From Joostella atrarenae (lineage in GTDB: Bacteria > Bacteroidota > Bacteroidia > Flavobacteriales > Flavobacteriaceae): a stretch of DNA of 64,000 bases. The notes under the pieces are model-generated. The model was not told the DNA's origin, did no database searches, and was given only the letters and a program-made list of their open reading frames with translations. Numbering within the stretch: position 1 is the first letter of the stretch; each line of letters begins with the position of its first letter. Positions 8,086 through 16,158 of this stretch are shown piece by piece. Location of the stretch: contig NZ_JAETXX010000001.1 in the NCBI RefSeq assembly GCF_021764745.1, positions 62,001 to 126,000 of the forward strand, written 5' to 3'. The position numbers were made by a program, and so were the translations under genes.

Positions 8086-9663
8086 ATGACAGATAAAAAT
8101 TCATTCAGAGTGAATAAAGAATTAATCGTAAGATCTAGTTCCTCTGACGTTGATTTTGCCATATTAAAGGATGGAAAACTTGTTGAATTACACAAGGAAG
8201 AAGAAAGCAGTGACTTTTCCGTGGGGGATATTATGCTTGCAAAGGTGCGAAAGCCGGTTACCGGTTTAAATGCTGCTTTTGTAAATGTAGGGTACGAAAA
8301 AGATGCATTTTTGCATTACCACGATTTAGGTCCTCAATTGAGCTCCTTGTTGAAATTCATTAAACGTGTAAGCACAGGTAAACTAAAAGATTTCTCTTTA
8401 AGAGATTTCCCATTTGAAAAAGATATAGACAAGAATGGCATTATAAACAATGTTTTAAAAGCCAATCAATCTATACTAGTACAAATTGTAAAAGAGCCTA
8501 TTTCCACTAAAGGACCAAGAATAAGTTCCGAGCTATCTATAGCTGGAAGGTATTTAGTATTGGTTCCTTTTTCTGATCGAGTTTCTGTTTCTCAAAAAAT
8601 AGAAAGTAAAGAAGAAAAAGATCGTTTAAAAAGGCTTGTACAAAGCATCCGCCCAAAAGGGTTTGGTGTGATTGTACGTACAGTGGCAGAAGGCAAAAAA
8701 GTCGCCGAACTAGACAAAGATCTAAACAACCTGTTGACTAAGTGGACAGCGTTGTGCAAAAAAATTTATAAAGCGAACTATCCGTCTAAAGTTTTAAGTG
8801 AAATGAATCGTGCAGCCTCTATTTTAAGAGATGTATTTAACGATGACTTTACTGGAATCCATGTAGATGACGAAACGCTTTATTACCAAATTAAAGATTA
8901 CTTGCATGAAATTGCGCCAGAAAAGGAATCTATTGTAAAATTGTATGATTCTTCTGTTCCTATTTTTGAAAAACATGGAATAGAAAGACAAATTAAAACT
9001 TCTTTTGGCCGAACCGTATCCTCAAGCAAAGGAGCTTATTTAGTAATAGAACACACAGAAGCATTACATGTTATTGATGTAAATAGCGGAAACCGTTCTA
9101 ACAAAGCTAAATCTCAAGAAGACACAGCTCTAGAGGTTAATTTAATTGCAGCTACAGAAGTAGCCAGACAGTTAAGATTAAGAGATATGGGAGGTATTAT
9201 TGTAGTCGATTTTATAGATATGTCTAATGCAGACAATCGAAGAAAATTATATGACCACCTAAGAGACGAAATGAAAGATGATAGAGCCAAACACAAAATC
9301 TTACCTCCAAGTAAGTTTGGACTCATACAAATTACAAGGCAACGCGTAAGACCAGAAATGAATATTAAAACCCGTGAGGAAAATCCTAACGGAAATGGTG
9401 GAGAAATTGAAGCTCCTATCGTTTTAATAAATAAAATAAATTTCGATCTAGAACGCATCATTCAAAGTAATAATGGAAATAATGGAATTGTATTAAATAT
9501 ACATCCCTTTATTGCCGCATATTTAACAAAAGGATTTCCATCCGCACGTTCTAAATGGTTTTTAGAACATAAAAAATGGGTTAAAATTTTACCAAGAGAT
9601 GCTTACACATATCTAGAATACCGTTTTAAAGATAAAGACGGAAAAATTTTAAAGTTAAATTAA
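8086..9663 (+). CDS. rng: ribonuclease E/G family endoribonuclease
   Basis: A 525-residue RNase G-type enzyme that cleaves single-stranded RNA in rRNA maturation and mRNA turnover. The N-terminal S1-like domain (about residues 35-135) contains GDIMLAKVRKPVTGLNAAFV and AFLHYHD. The catalytic domain carries the two Mg-binding aspartates in IDVNSG (Asp331) and VVDFIDM (Asp375). The length fits RNase G rather than the long scaffold-bearing RNase E. It follows the hup unit after a terminator and a leader of at least 190 bases with a marked hairpin, and ends at its own terminator. Confidence 0.95.
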   Translation: MTDKNSFRVNKELIVRSSSSDVDFAILKDGKLVELHKEEESSDFSVGDIMLAKVRKPVTGLNAAFVNVGYEKDAFLHYHDLGPQLSSLLKFIKRVSTGKLKDFSLRDFPFEKDIDKNGIINNVLKANQSILVQIVKEPISTKGPRISSELSIAGRYLVLVPFSDRVSVSQKIESKEEKDRLKRLVQSIRPKGFGVIVRTVAEGKKVAELDKDLNNLLTKWTALCKKIYKANYPSKVLSEMNRAASILRDVFNDDFTGIHVDDETLYYQIKDYLHEIAPEKESIVKLYDSSVPIFEKHGIERQIKTSFGRTVSSSKGAYLVIEHTEALHVIDVNSGNRSNKAKSQEDTALEVNLIAATEVARQLRLRDMGGIIVVDFIDMSNADNRRKLYDHLRDEMKDDRAKHKILPPSKFGLIQITRQRVRPEMNIKTREENPNGNGGEIEAPIVLINKINFDLERIIQSNNGNNGIVLNIHPFIAAYLTKGFPSARSKWFLEHKKWVKILPRDAYTYLEYRFKDKDGKILKLN

Positions 9664-9672
9664 CTTATTAAA

Positions 9673-9697
9673 ACCACGCCAAGGCGTGGTTTTTTTG
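9673..9697 (+). terminator. rho-independent terminator after rng
   Basis: ACCACGCC (9673-9680), a two-base AA loop and GGCGTGGT (9683-9690), followed by six T. Confidence 0.92.
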
Positions 9698-9853
9698 TTT
9701 ACAATAAATTCTCTTAACAACTCAAAAAACATCTTCTTAAAAACATTTCCTATATTATTATTTTAACATTCATGTAGCAGAACTTAACATGTGTTAATTA
9801 TATTCTCATCAATATTAAATAAATTGCATAAACTAACATAAAATCAAATTGTT

Positions 9854-10906
9854 ATGAGTCAAGTTAAAGCATATGCTGCACTTACAAATGATGCAGATTT
9901 AGTTCCACATAAAATAGAACGTAGAAATATAAAAGATACAGATGTAAAAATTGAAATCGATTTCTGTGGCGTTTGTCATAGTGATATTCATCAAGTAAGA
10001 AACGATTGGAAGAACTCAAAATACCCAGTTGTTCCTGGACATGAGATTATAGGTAGAGTAACAGAAGTCGGATCTAAAGCAAACAACTTTAAAGTTGGTG
10101 ATTTAGTAGGTGTAGGCTGCATGGTAGATTCTTGTAGAGAATGTGATTCCTGCAAAGAAAACCTAGAGCAATATTGCGAAAATGGAGCCACCTTTACATA
10201 CAATGGAGTCGATAAAGATTTAGGAGGACATACCTTTGGAGGTTATTCTGAACAAATTATAGTAGATAAAGATTTTATACTTAAAGTTCCTGAAAATTTA
10301 GACACAAAAGCTGTAGCTCCTCTGCTTTGTGCCGGTATTACAACATGGTCTCCTTTAATAGAATGGAATGTCAAAAAAGGAGATAAAGTAGGTGTCATTG
10401 GTTTAGGCGGATTAGGACACATGGGAATAAAGTTTGCACACGCTCTAGGCGCCAAAGTTATTATGATTACAACGTCTCCATCTAAAGCAGAAGATGCCAA
10501 ATCTCTAGGAGCAGATGACGTTCTAATCTCTAAAGATACAGAAGAGATGAAATCTCACGCTAATAGCTTTGACTTCATTCTAAATACTATCCCTGTAGGA
10601 CATGATATAAATCCATATTTAGGACTTTTAAAGCGAGATGGAACAATGGTGTTGGTTGGAGCTATTGAACCAATAGACCCTGTTCACGGTGGCGCTTTGG
10701 TTACTGGAAGAAAACGTGTAGCTGGATCTCTAATTGGAGGTATTAAAGAAACCCAAGAGATGTTAGATTTCTGTGGAGAGCATAATATTGTTTCTGATGT
10801 AGAAATGATCGACATCCAAAATATCAATACAGCTTTTGACCGTGTTGTAAAATCAGATGTGAAATACCGCTTTGTAATTGATATGAAATCTTTAAAAGAA
10901 GCTTAA
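9854..10906 (+). CDS. zinc-dependent NAD(P) alcohol dehydrogenase (cinnamyl alcohol dehydrogenase-like)
   Basis: A 350-residue medium-chain dehydrogenase/reductase. The catalytic zinc site is seen in CGVCHSDIH (Cys41) and GHEIIGRV (His63). The structural zinc lobe has Cys94, Cys97, Cys100 and Cys108. The Rossmann motif GLGGLGHMGIKFA lies near residue 180. It resembles YahK/AdhC-type aldehyde reductases that use NADPH on a broad range of aldehydes; the substrate cannot be read from the sequence. It stands alone between two terminators. The 190-base upstream region holds no gene. Confidence 0.9.
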   Translation: MSQVKAYAALTNDADLVPHKIERRNIKDTDVKIEIDFCGVCHSDIHQVRNDWKNSKYPVVPGHEIIGRVTEVGSKANNFKVGDLVGVGCMVDSCRECDSCKENLEQYCENGATFTYNGVDKDLGGHTFGGYSEQIIVDKDFILKVPENLDTKAVAPLLCAGITTWSPLIEWNVKKGDKVGVIGLGGLGHMGIKFAHALGAKVIMITTSPSKAEDAKSLGADDVLISKDTEEMKSHANSFDFILNTIPVGHDINPYLGLLKRDGTMVLVGAIEPIDPVHGGALVTGRKRVAGSLIGGIKETQEMLDFCGEHNIVSDVEMIDIQNINTAFDRVVKSDVKYRFVIDMKSLKEA

Positions 10907-10930
10907 GTTTCATAGCTCTTTTAAACTACC

Positions 10931-10966
10931 AAAAGCCTTGCTAAAAATAGTAAGGCTTTTATTTTT
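10931..10966. terminator. bidirectional terminator between adh and the dipeptidase
   Basis: AAAAGCCTT (10931-10939) pairs with AAGGCTTTT (10952-10960), with inner CTA/TAG pairing and T-rich sequence after it. It serves the convergent alcohol dehydrogenase and dipeptidase genes. Confidence 0.85.
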
Positions 10967-12032
10967 AGCTCCAAACGCTTCTAATAAACCTTAAAAAATT
11001 ACCATTCATAATTCCTTCAATATCTTTTTCTGAATATCCTCTAGCTTCTAACATTTTTGGTATTTTTTGAAGATCTGCAATAGTATCCAAATCGTGTGGC
11101 GATTGTTCTAAACCAAAACCTCCATCAAGATCAGAGCCAATTCCAACCTGAGTTGCATTTCCTGCTAGCTGACAAACATGATCAATATTATCTATAATTT
11201 GCTTTAAAGAAGCATCCATACTTTTAGGAGTAGATTTACCACGCACCCAATTCGGAACCATCATCCAAGTATCCATTACCACTCCAATTACAGCATTTCT
11301 TCCTAACAATTCCTTGATTTGTTCATCCGAAAACTGTCGGTTATGGTCTACCAAAGCTCTACAGTTATTATGACTCGCCCAAACAGGTCCGTTATAAACT
11401 TCCATAGCCTCCCAAAAACTTTGATCGCATAAATGCGTAGCATCTAAAATAAGGTTTAGCTTTTCTATTTCTCTAAGCAATTCCTTTCCATTCTCTCCAA
11501 TTCCTCCAACAGAGTCTGTACCAAATGCATAAGTTCCTGGTCCATAATGAGCCGGACCAATAGCCCGTAATCCATAAGCATGAGCCTTATGTAAATGCTC
11601 CATAGAAACTATGGAATCTGCTCCTTCTAGACTTAAAATATAACCAATTGTTTTTTTATAATCATCTGTAGTATTCCAATATTCCAAATGAGCATCCAAC
11701 CCATTAACTTCTGTAATCTGCTTCATTTCCCCCAAAGCTTCCATCTCCTTATACCACGCTAATTGTGCTTGCGTATGCGCCCATGCCTGTTGTGGAGAAT
11801 TCCATCCCGGTAAAGGATTTGCCTTTTTTACATAACGCGCAATTTGCGTGGCTACACACAACCCTACATTTCCTTTTCTCATAGCATCCAAAGAAACCGT
11901 ATTTTGACCTCTCCCCGGTAAGTCTGTCATCCCTTTTTCGTAATCACGAATTTCTTCGACAGACCATCTTAAATCTCGGTTCCAATCTATAGAATTCATA
12001 GAAAGATCTAGGTGTGCATCAAGTATAAACAT
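10965..12032 (-). CDS. M19 (renal-type) membrane dipeptidase family protein
   Basis: A 355-residue zinc dipeptidase of the amidohydrolase fold. The N-terminal metal motif is DAHLDLS, His ligands follow in DATHLCDQSF and WASHNNCRALVDH, and the C-terminal VGIGSDLDGGFG is the family signature. M19 enzymes hydrolyse dipeptides and tolerate a D-residue at the C-terminal position. There is no signal peptide, so it acts in the cytoplasm. It is the last gene of a minus-strand unit with a permease, RidA and a D-amino-acid PLP enzyme, which suggests it frees D-amino acids from L,D-dipeptides. It lies 59 bases after the preceding gene. Confidence 0.9.
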   Translation of the reverse strand: MFILDAHLDLSMNSIDWNRDLRWSVEEIRDYEKGMTDLPGRGQNTVSLDAMRKGNVGLCVATQIARYVKKANPLPGWNSPQQAWAHTQAQLAWYKEMEALGEMKQITEVNGLDAHLEYWNTTDDYKKTIGYILSLEGADSIVSMEHLHKAHAYGLRAIGPAHYGPGTYAFGTDSVGGIGENGKELLREIEKLNLILDATHLCDQSFWEAMEVYNGPVWASHNNCRALVDHNRQFSDEQIKELLGRNAVIGVVMDTWMMVPNWVRGKSTPKSMDASLKQIIDNIDHVCQLAGNATQVGIGSDLDGGFGLEQSPHDLDTIADLQKIPKMLEARGYSEKDIEGIMNGNFLRFIRSVWS

Positions 12033-12091
12033 ATTTTTATTTTGAATATTGAATTATAAATATTGCCCTTAAAAAGGCTTTTAAAAGATGG

Positions 12092-13195
12092 TTAAATAGT
12101 TATTTTCTGATTCCTCGCTACAACTTCCCATGTTTTAGCAACAACATTATTTTCGACCACTTGAAGCTCTTGATATTTAGCAACTGTAGGGCAAATATGC
12201 ATCGGAAGTGCATAAAAAATATCTCCCACTTTATAAGCATCCGAATTATTGGTATGGACTACAAAATGCTCTTCACTCTGACCGATCTGCTCAAAATCGT
12301 CAGTGTTTAAAAACTTTACTCTTGGAAAATTCATTTCTGAAGCCAAAGATTTGTGCCCTAAATCTAAACAAAGAACTCCATCAGAAGGCTTACTTATTAT
12401 ACGAGTAACTAAAACTGCTGCGTGAAGCATTTCCATATCTGGAAATAAATCTCCGTAACCAGCATCCCAAAGCAATGTCGTTCCGGGACTTAAATCAACT
12501 TCTTCTCTTAATGCATGTACAGGAAATGTTGGCGATCCACCAGCAATAATATTCTTCACATGCAAACCTTCCCCTTCTAACTTTTCTTTCAACAATAAAA
12601 CTTTTTCAAAAGCCTCGTCACAAGTATCCTTTCTAACTTGAAATTCAGAATACCTGATATGTCCATCATACACATGAAATCCTTCAGCAATAATATTATC
12701 AGCTTCAAGAAGCAATTTAAAGAGCTTACACGCATTTTCATCTGGCTTTACTCCTGTTCTATTCATCCCTACATTTACATCCAACCAGAGAGAAACTTTT
12801 ATACCTTTTTCAATTGCGACTTTATTTATTTTCTGAATAATAACACCATCATCTACAATCGTTGAAAACTGTGAATTCGGATACTTTTCCTTCAGTTGAA
12901 AAAAACGATTTATATTTTCAGCAACAGGTTGCATTGCTAAAAGCACTTCCTTAGCATTACATTTTGCTAATAATTCTGCTTCAGCAATAGTAGCACATTT
13001 AAATTTATTAATCCCAACTTGCTGCTGAAGCTTAATAATTTGTGCAGTTTTATGAGTTTTTATATGAGGCCGCAGTCGATTAACATCACCAGAAATATCA
13101 ATCATTCGTTGAATGTTCAATTTAATTCGCTCTGGATACACTAATAAAGCTGGTGTTGCAATTTTATCAATATTAGAAATTTCGTACCAATTCAT
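12092..13195 (-). CDS. PLP- and metal-dependent D-serine dehydratase / D-threonine aldolase family enzyme
   Basis: A 367-residue fold-type III PLP enzyme (alanine racemase-like N-terminal barrel). The PLP lysine is Lys46 in RPHIKTHKT, the motif LDVNVGMNRTGV follows, and the C-terminal domain holds the metal site. The metal pair reads His333-Ile-Cys335. As I recall, eukaryotic zinc D-serine dehydratase uses His-x-Cys while characterised D-threonine aldolase uses His-x-Asp, so dehydration of D-serine or D-threonine is favoured, though not proven. The gene starts 6 bases after ridA ends, so it is coupled to an enzyme that hydrolyses the 2-aminoacrylate-type product of such dehydratases. Annotation pipelines would probably call it a D-TA family PLP-dependent enzyme. 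Confidence 0.85.
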   Translation of the reverse strand: MNWYEISNIDKIATPALLVYPERIKLNIQRMIDISGDVNRLRPHIKTHKTAQIIKLQQQVGINKFKCATIAEAELLAKCNAKEVLLAMQPVAENINRFFQLKEKYPNSQFSTIVDDGVIIQKINKVAIEKGIKVSLWLDVNVGMNRTGVKPDENACKLFKLLLEADNIIAEGFHVYDGHIRYSEFQVRKDTCDEAFEKVLLLKEKLEGEGLHVKNIIAGGSPTFPVHALREEVDLSPGTTLLWDAGYGDLFPDMEMLHAAVLVTRIISKPSDGVLCLDLGHKSLASEMNFPRVKFLNTDDFEQIGQSEEHFVVHTNNSDAYKVGDIFYALPMHICPTVAKYQELQVVENNVVAKTWEVVARNQKITI

Positions 13196-13201
13196 AATTT
13201 T

Positions 13202-13663
13202 CTATTTATGAAGTTCGAACATTGCTTCTATTTCTGCAGGAATATTATCTGGGAGCATCATTCCTACAGCACTTCTTACACCAATTCCGTGCTCTGTACC
13301 AAAGATTTCTGCCATTAACTCACTAAATCCATTAATCACCAAAGGGTGTTTTCTAAACTCAGGTGTACAATTTACCATTCCTAATACTTTTACAACACGT
13401 TTTATACGATCGATATCGCCAAAATGCGTTTGAACTGTAGAGAGCATTGTAAGCGCTACTTGTCGAGCAGCGGCATAACCATCTTCTAAATCAATATCAT
13501 CTCCCACTCTTCCAAACATCAAACTCCCATCGGTATTTACAGGGCCTTGTCCCGAAACATATAAAAAGTTATCTACCACTAAAATCGGTCGATATACCCC
13601 CGCTGGTTTTGGTGCTGGAGGAAGTATTAATCCTAATTCTTTTATCTTTTCTGAAGGTTTCAT
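13202..13663 (-). CDS. RidA family enamine/imine deaminase
   Basis: A 153-residue YjgF/YER057c/UK114 protein. RidA trimers hydrolyse the reactive 2-aminoacrylate or iminopropanoate produced by PLP dehydratases. The active-site arginine is present (Arg130 in GIGVRSAVG) with a conserved acidic stretch after it (PAEIEAMFE), as in active RidA proteins. This is the slightly longer subgroup that starts MKPSEKIKELGLILPP. It lies 6 bases upstream of the D-amino-acid enzyme and 56 bases after the permease, which supports a dedicated role in the same pathway. Confidence 0.92.
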   Translation of the reverse strand: MKPSEKIKELGLILPPAPKPAGVYRPILVVDNFLYVSGQGPVNTDGSLMFGRVGDDIDLEDGYAAARQVALTMLSTVQTHFGDIDRIKRVVKVLGMVNCTPEFRKHPLVINGFSELMAEIFGTEHGIGVRSAVGMMLPDNIPAEIEAMFELHK

Positions 13664-13719
13664 TTATGTTATTTTATAACATCACACAGACTATTCATGC
13701 GACTAATTATACATTTCAC

Positions 13720-15042
13720 TTAAACAAACATATTCAATACTAAAACACCAATTAATCCCATTACTCCAACGGTCGTTTCCATGACCGTCCATGAGGAAAG
13801 TGTCTCTTTTACTGAAAGATTAAAATATTCTTTAAATAGCCAAAAGCCACTATCATTTACATGAGAAAGCATTAAACTCCCTGAGCCTATTGCTAGCACC
13901 ATCAATTCTGCATTCACACCATCTGCTTGTGCTAAAGTAGATACAATTCCTGCAGTTGTTAAACCAGCCACAGTAGCAGAACCTACACAAACGCGAATCA
14001 CAGTAGCAATAAGCCACGCTAATAGTAAAGGTGATAAACTTGAATCTTTTATTAAGTCGGCTATATAATCGCTTACACCACTATCTACAAGAATTTGCTT
14101 TAACGCCCCCGCACCTGCAATAATTAAAAGCACCATTGTAATACTAGAAATTGAAGCCGTTAGCGAATCCATCACCTCTGGCATTTTCTTCCCTCTAGCA
14201 AGTCCCAACGTATAAATAGCAGTTAATACAGTAATTAACATCGCAATAACAGGGTTTCCTAAAAAAGCTAAAATCTTAGAAATAAGAAGGTCTTCATCCA
14301 AAAAATGATTCGCAATTGTAGAAGCTCCTATTAAAATGACGGGTAATAAGGCTGTAAGAATACTCACACTCATACTCGGCATTTGATCTTCCTTTAAAAT
14401 CACAGGATTATAAAATTCTTTAAGCGGAGTAGCATTTATATTTTTTATAAGTTTTGTCCTAGAAAGTAGTGGTCCAGCTACAATAATTGCAGGAATAGCG
14501 ATAATAATTCCATACAATAAAGTTTTACCAATATCTGCATTAAACTGATTAGCTATCGCAGTTGGCGCAGGATGTGGCGGTAAATAACCATGTGTTACAG
14601 ATAAGGACGCCAACATTGGCAACCCAACATAAAGCAAAGGCACTCCTGTAGAAACAGCAACTGTAAAAACTAATGGAATCAAAATCACAAAACCAACAGA
14701 ATAAAACATTGGGATTCCAACGATAAAACCTGTTAGCATTACTGCCCACTGGATATTTTTACGACCAAATTTATCAACTAGCTTCGCTGTTATTTGTTGT
14801 GCTGCGCCACTATCGGCAACTAGTTTTCCAAGCATTGCGCCAAGGCCTAGAATAAGCACTAAAAACCCTAACGTATTACCAATTCCATTCTGTATGGAAT
14901 CTACTACAGTTAAAAGATCCATTCCTCCTGCGATTCCTACAAATAAGGAAACGATTATAAAAGAAAGAAAAGCATTGAGTTTAAATTTGACAATCAGTAA
15001 AAGGAGTAGCAGTATTCCTAATAGAACAATTAATAATGGCAT
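13720..15042 (-). CDS. GntP-family permease, possibly DsdX-like D-serine transporter
   Basis: A 440-residue inner-membrane symporter of the gluconate:H+ symporter family, almost wholly hydrophobic with about 12 helices. Family motifs are GYLPPHPAPTAIA near the middle and SHVNDSGFWLFKEYF near the C-terminus. The family includes gluconate carriers but also E. coli DsdX, a D-serine permease. The operon has no gluconate kinase and instead holds RidA and a D-serine/D-threonine enzyme, so an amino-acid substrate is the better guess. It is the first gene of the unit; the 166-base gap upstream is shared with the divergent creD unit. Confidence 0.85.
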   Translation of the reverse strand: MPLLIVLLGILLLLLLIVKFKLNAFLSFIIVSLFVGIAGGMDLLTVVDSIQNGIGNTLGFLVLILGLGAMLGKLVADSGAAQQITAKLVDKFGRKNIQWAVMLTGFIVGIPMFYSVGFVILIPLVFTVAVSTGVPLLYVGLPMLASLSVTHGYLPPHPAPTAIANQFNADIGKTLLYGIIIAIPAIIVAGPLLSRTKLIKNINATPLKEFYNPVILKEDQMPSMSVSILTALLPVILIGASTIANHFLDEDLLISKILAFLGNPVIAMLITVLTAIYTLGLARGKKMPEVMDSLTASISSITMVLLIIAGAGALKQILVDSGVSDYIADLIKDSSLSPLLLAWLIATVIRVCVGSATVAGLTTAGIVSTLAQADGVNAELMVLAIGSGSLMLSHVNDSGFWLFKEYFNLSVKETLSSWTVMETTVGVMGLIGVLVLNMFV

Positions 15043-15183
15043 TGGTTGGCGGTAATTTAGTGGTTGTTAATCGGTTCAAAAAAATTAAACCTTTCGAAGA
15101 TAATAAAAATATTAAAGCCTCCACTTTAAGTTTTAAAAATCATTTTTTATCATTTGTCTTTGAAAATAGAAAATTTTATATTT

Positions 15184-15206
15184 ACTTTGTTTTTCAAAGT
15201 ACTTTA
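15184..15206 (+). promoter_or_regulatory. operator-like repeat, copy 1, before the membrane protein gene
   Basis: ACTTTG, five bases, CAAAGT, then directly ACTTTA. The inverted repeat ACTTTG-N5-CAAAGT overlaps a second palindrome, AAAGTACTTT. It ends 2 bases before the ATG at 15209 and overlaps a sequence resembling the -7 promoter element (TTTACTTTG). The same arrangement recurs at 16124-16146 in front of creD. The winged-helix regulator encoded between the two sites is the obvious candidate ligand. Confidence 0.65.
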
Positions 15207-15208
15207 AA

Positions 15209-15835
15209 ATGAATAAAAAAGATTACTTAAAAGATATCACCGAAATTAAAGATATGATGAATCGCTCTTCACGATTTATCTCTCTGAGCGGTTTATCAGG
15301 AATATTTGCTGGACTTTATGCTATCATCGGCGCGTTTATTGGTTATTACTTCCTATTCCCTGCTCCTGGTGAAAAACTATATGTATATAGCAAAAATTTT
15401 AACTGGTTAATCATTTTACTTGCAGCTATTGCTATTTTAAGCTTTGTAACAGCCTTATTATTAACCACTAGAAAAGCTAAAAAGAATGACGAAAAAATTT
15501 GGGATCCAACGACCCGAAGATTACTAATCAATTTTCTAATCCCATTAGTAACTGGGGGTATTTATATTTTAATTAAGCTAAATAGTCAGCATTACGGATT
15601 AACGGCATCACTCATGCTTATTTTTTACGGCCTCGCTTTGGTTAATGCTTCAAAGTATACGGTAGGAAATATAAAATACTTAGGTTATGCCGAAATTATA
15701 GCAGGATTGCTTTGCGCTGCTTTACCAGGATATGGATTATGGTTTTGGATTATAGGCTTTGGATTTTTTCACATTATCTACGGAAGTATTATGTTTGTTG
15801 AGGAAAAAAAGAATCGCATTGGGAATAATAGATAA
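15209..15835 (+). CDS. six-helix membrane protein of the creD regulator unit
   Basis: A 208-residue protein with about six hydrophobic segments (near residues 25-48, 66-86, 108-124, 132-146, 155-171 and 174-193) and a polar N-terminus (MNKKDYLKDITEIKDMMNRS). I recognise no domain with an assigned function; similar proteins are common next to PF13601-type regulators in flavobacteria. Its last codons overlap the start of the regulator gene by 17 bases, so the two are coupled. An operator-like repeat lies directly before its ATG. A role in sensing or in envelope stress with CreD is inferred. Confidence 0.8.
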   Translation: MNKKDYLKDITEIKDMMNRSSRFISLSGLSGIFAGLYAIIGAFIGYYFLFPAPGEKLYVYSKNFNWLIILLAAIAILSFVTALLLTTRKAKKNDEKIWDPTTRRLLINFLIPLVTGGIYILIKLNSQHYGLTASLMLIFYGLALVNASKYTVGNIKYLGYAEIIAGLLCAALPGYGLWFWIIGFGFFHIIYGSIMFVEEKKNRIGNNR

Positions 15836-16106
15836 TATAAATAAGCTTTTTGATCATCGTGTGCGACTAGGTATTATGTCTATCTTAGTTGTGAACGATA
15901 ATGCCGATTTTAACCGATTAAAAGAGCTTTTAGGTGTTACCGATGGAAATTTAGCTAGCCATCTTAAAGCGCTTGAAAAAGCTGAGTATATTTCCGTAGA
16001 AAAAACTTTTGTAGGTAGAAAACCCCATACTAATTATAATGCTACTAAAATTGGGAAACTTGAATTTAAAAAACACATCGAAGCGCTCGAGAAATTAATC
16101 AATTAA
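15819..16106 (+). CDS. winged-helix transcriptional regulator (PF13601/HTH_34 type)
   Basis: A 95-residue DNA-binding protein that is a winged helix and little else: INKLFDHRVRLGIMSIL, then DFNRLKELLGVTDGNLASHL (recognition region), then the wing with FVGRKPHTNY and a C-terminal helix. The start is taken as TTG at 15819, giving an N-terminus beginning MGIIDNINK as in relatives. The open frame runs back to 15759 with sequence read out of the neighbouring membrane-protein gene, which is unlikely to be translated. It overlaps the upstream gene by 17 bases and lies between two copies of an operator-like repeat, so autoregulation and control of creD are likely. Confidence 0.85.
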   Translation: MGIIDNINKLFDHRVRLGIMSILVVNDNADFNRLKELLGVTDGNLASHLKALEKAEYISVEKTFVGRKPHTNYNATKIGKLEFKKHIEALEKLIN

Positions 16107-16123
16107 TATTTTTTTAATCATTT

Positions 16124-16146
16124 ACTTTGAAATTCAAAGTACTTTA
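16124..16146 (+). promoter_or_regulatory. operator-like repeat, copy 2, before creD
   Basis: ACTTTG (16124-16129), five bases, CAAAGT (16135-16140), then ACTTTA (16141-16146). The half-sites and spacing are identical to copy 1, but the five-base spacer differs (AAATT against TTTTT). It ends 12 bases before the creD ATG. Conserved half-sites with a divergent spacer are what a protein-binding site would show. Confidence 0.65.
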
Positions 16147-16158
16147 ATAAATACAAAA

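Noticed and set aside
15759-15818. Longer N-terminus of the winged-helix regulator
   Set aside because: The 20 extra codons lie wholly inside the membrane-protein gene in another frame; the TTG at 15819 gives the family-typical start.
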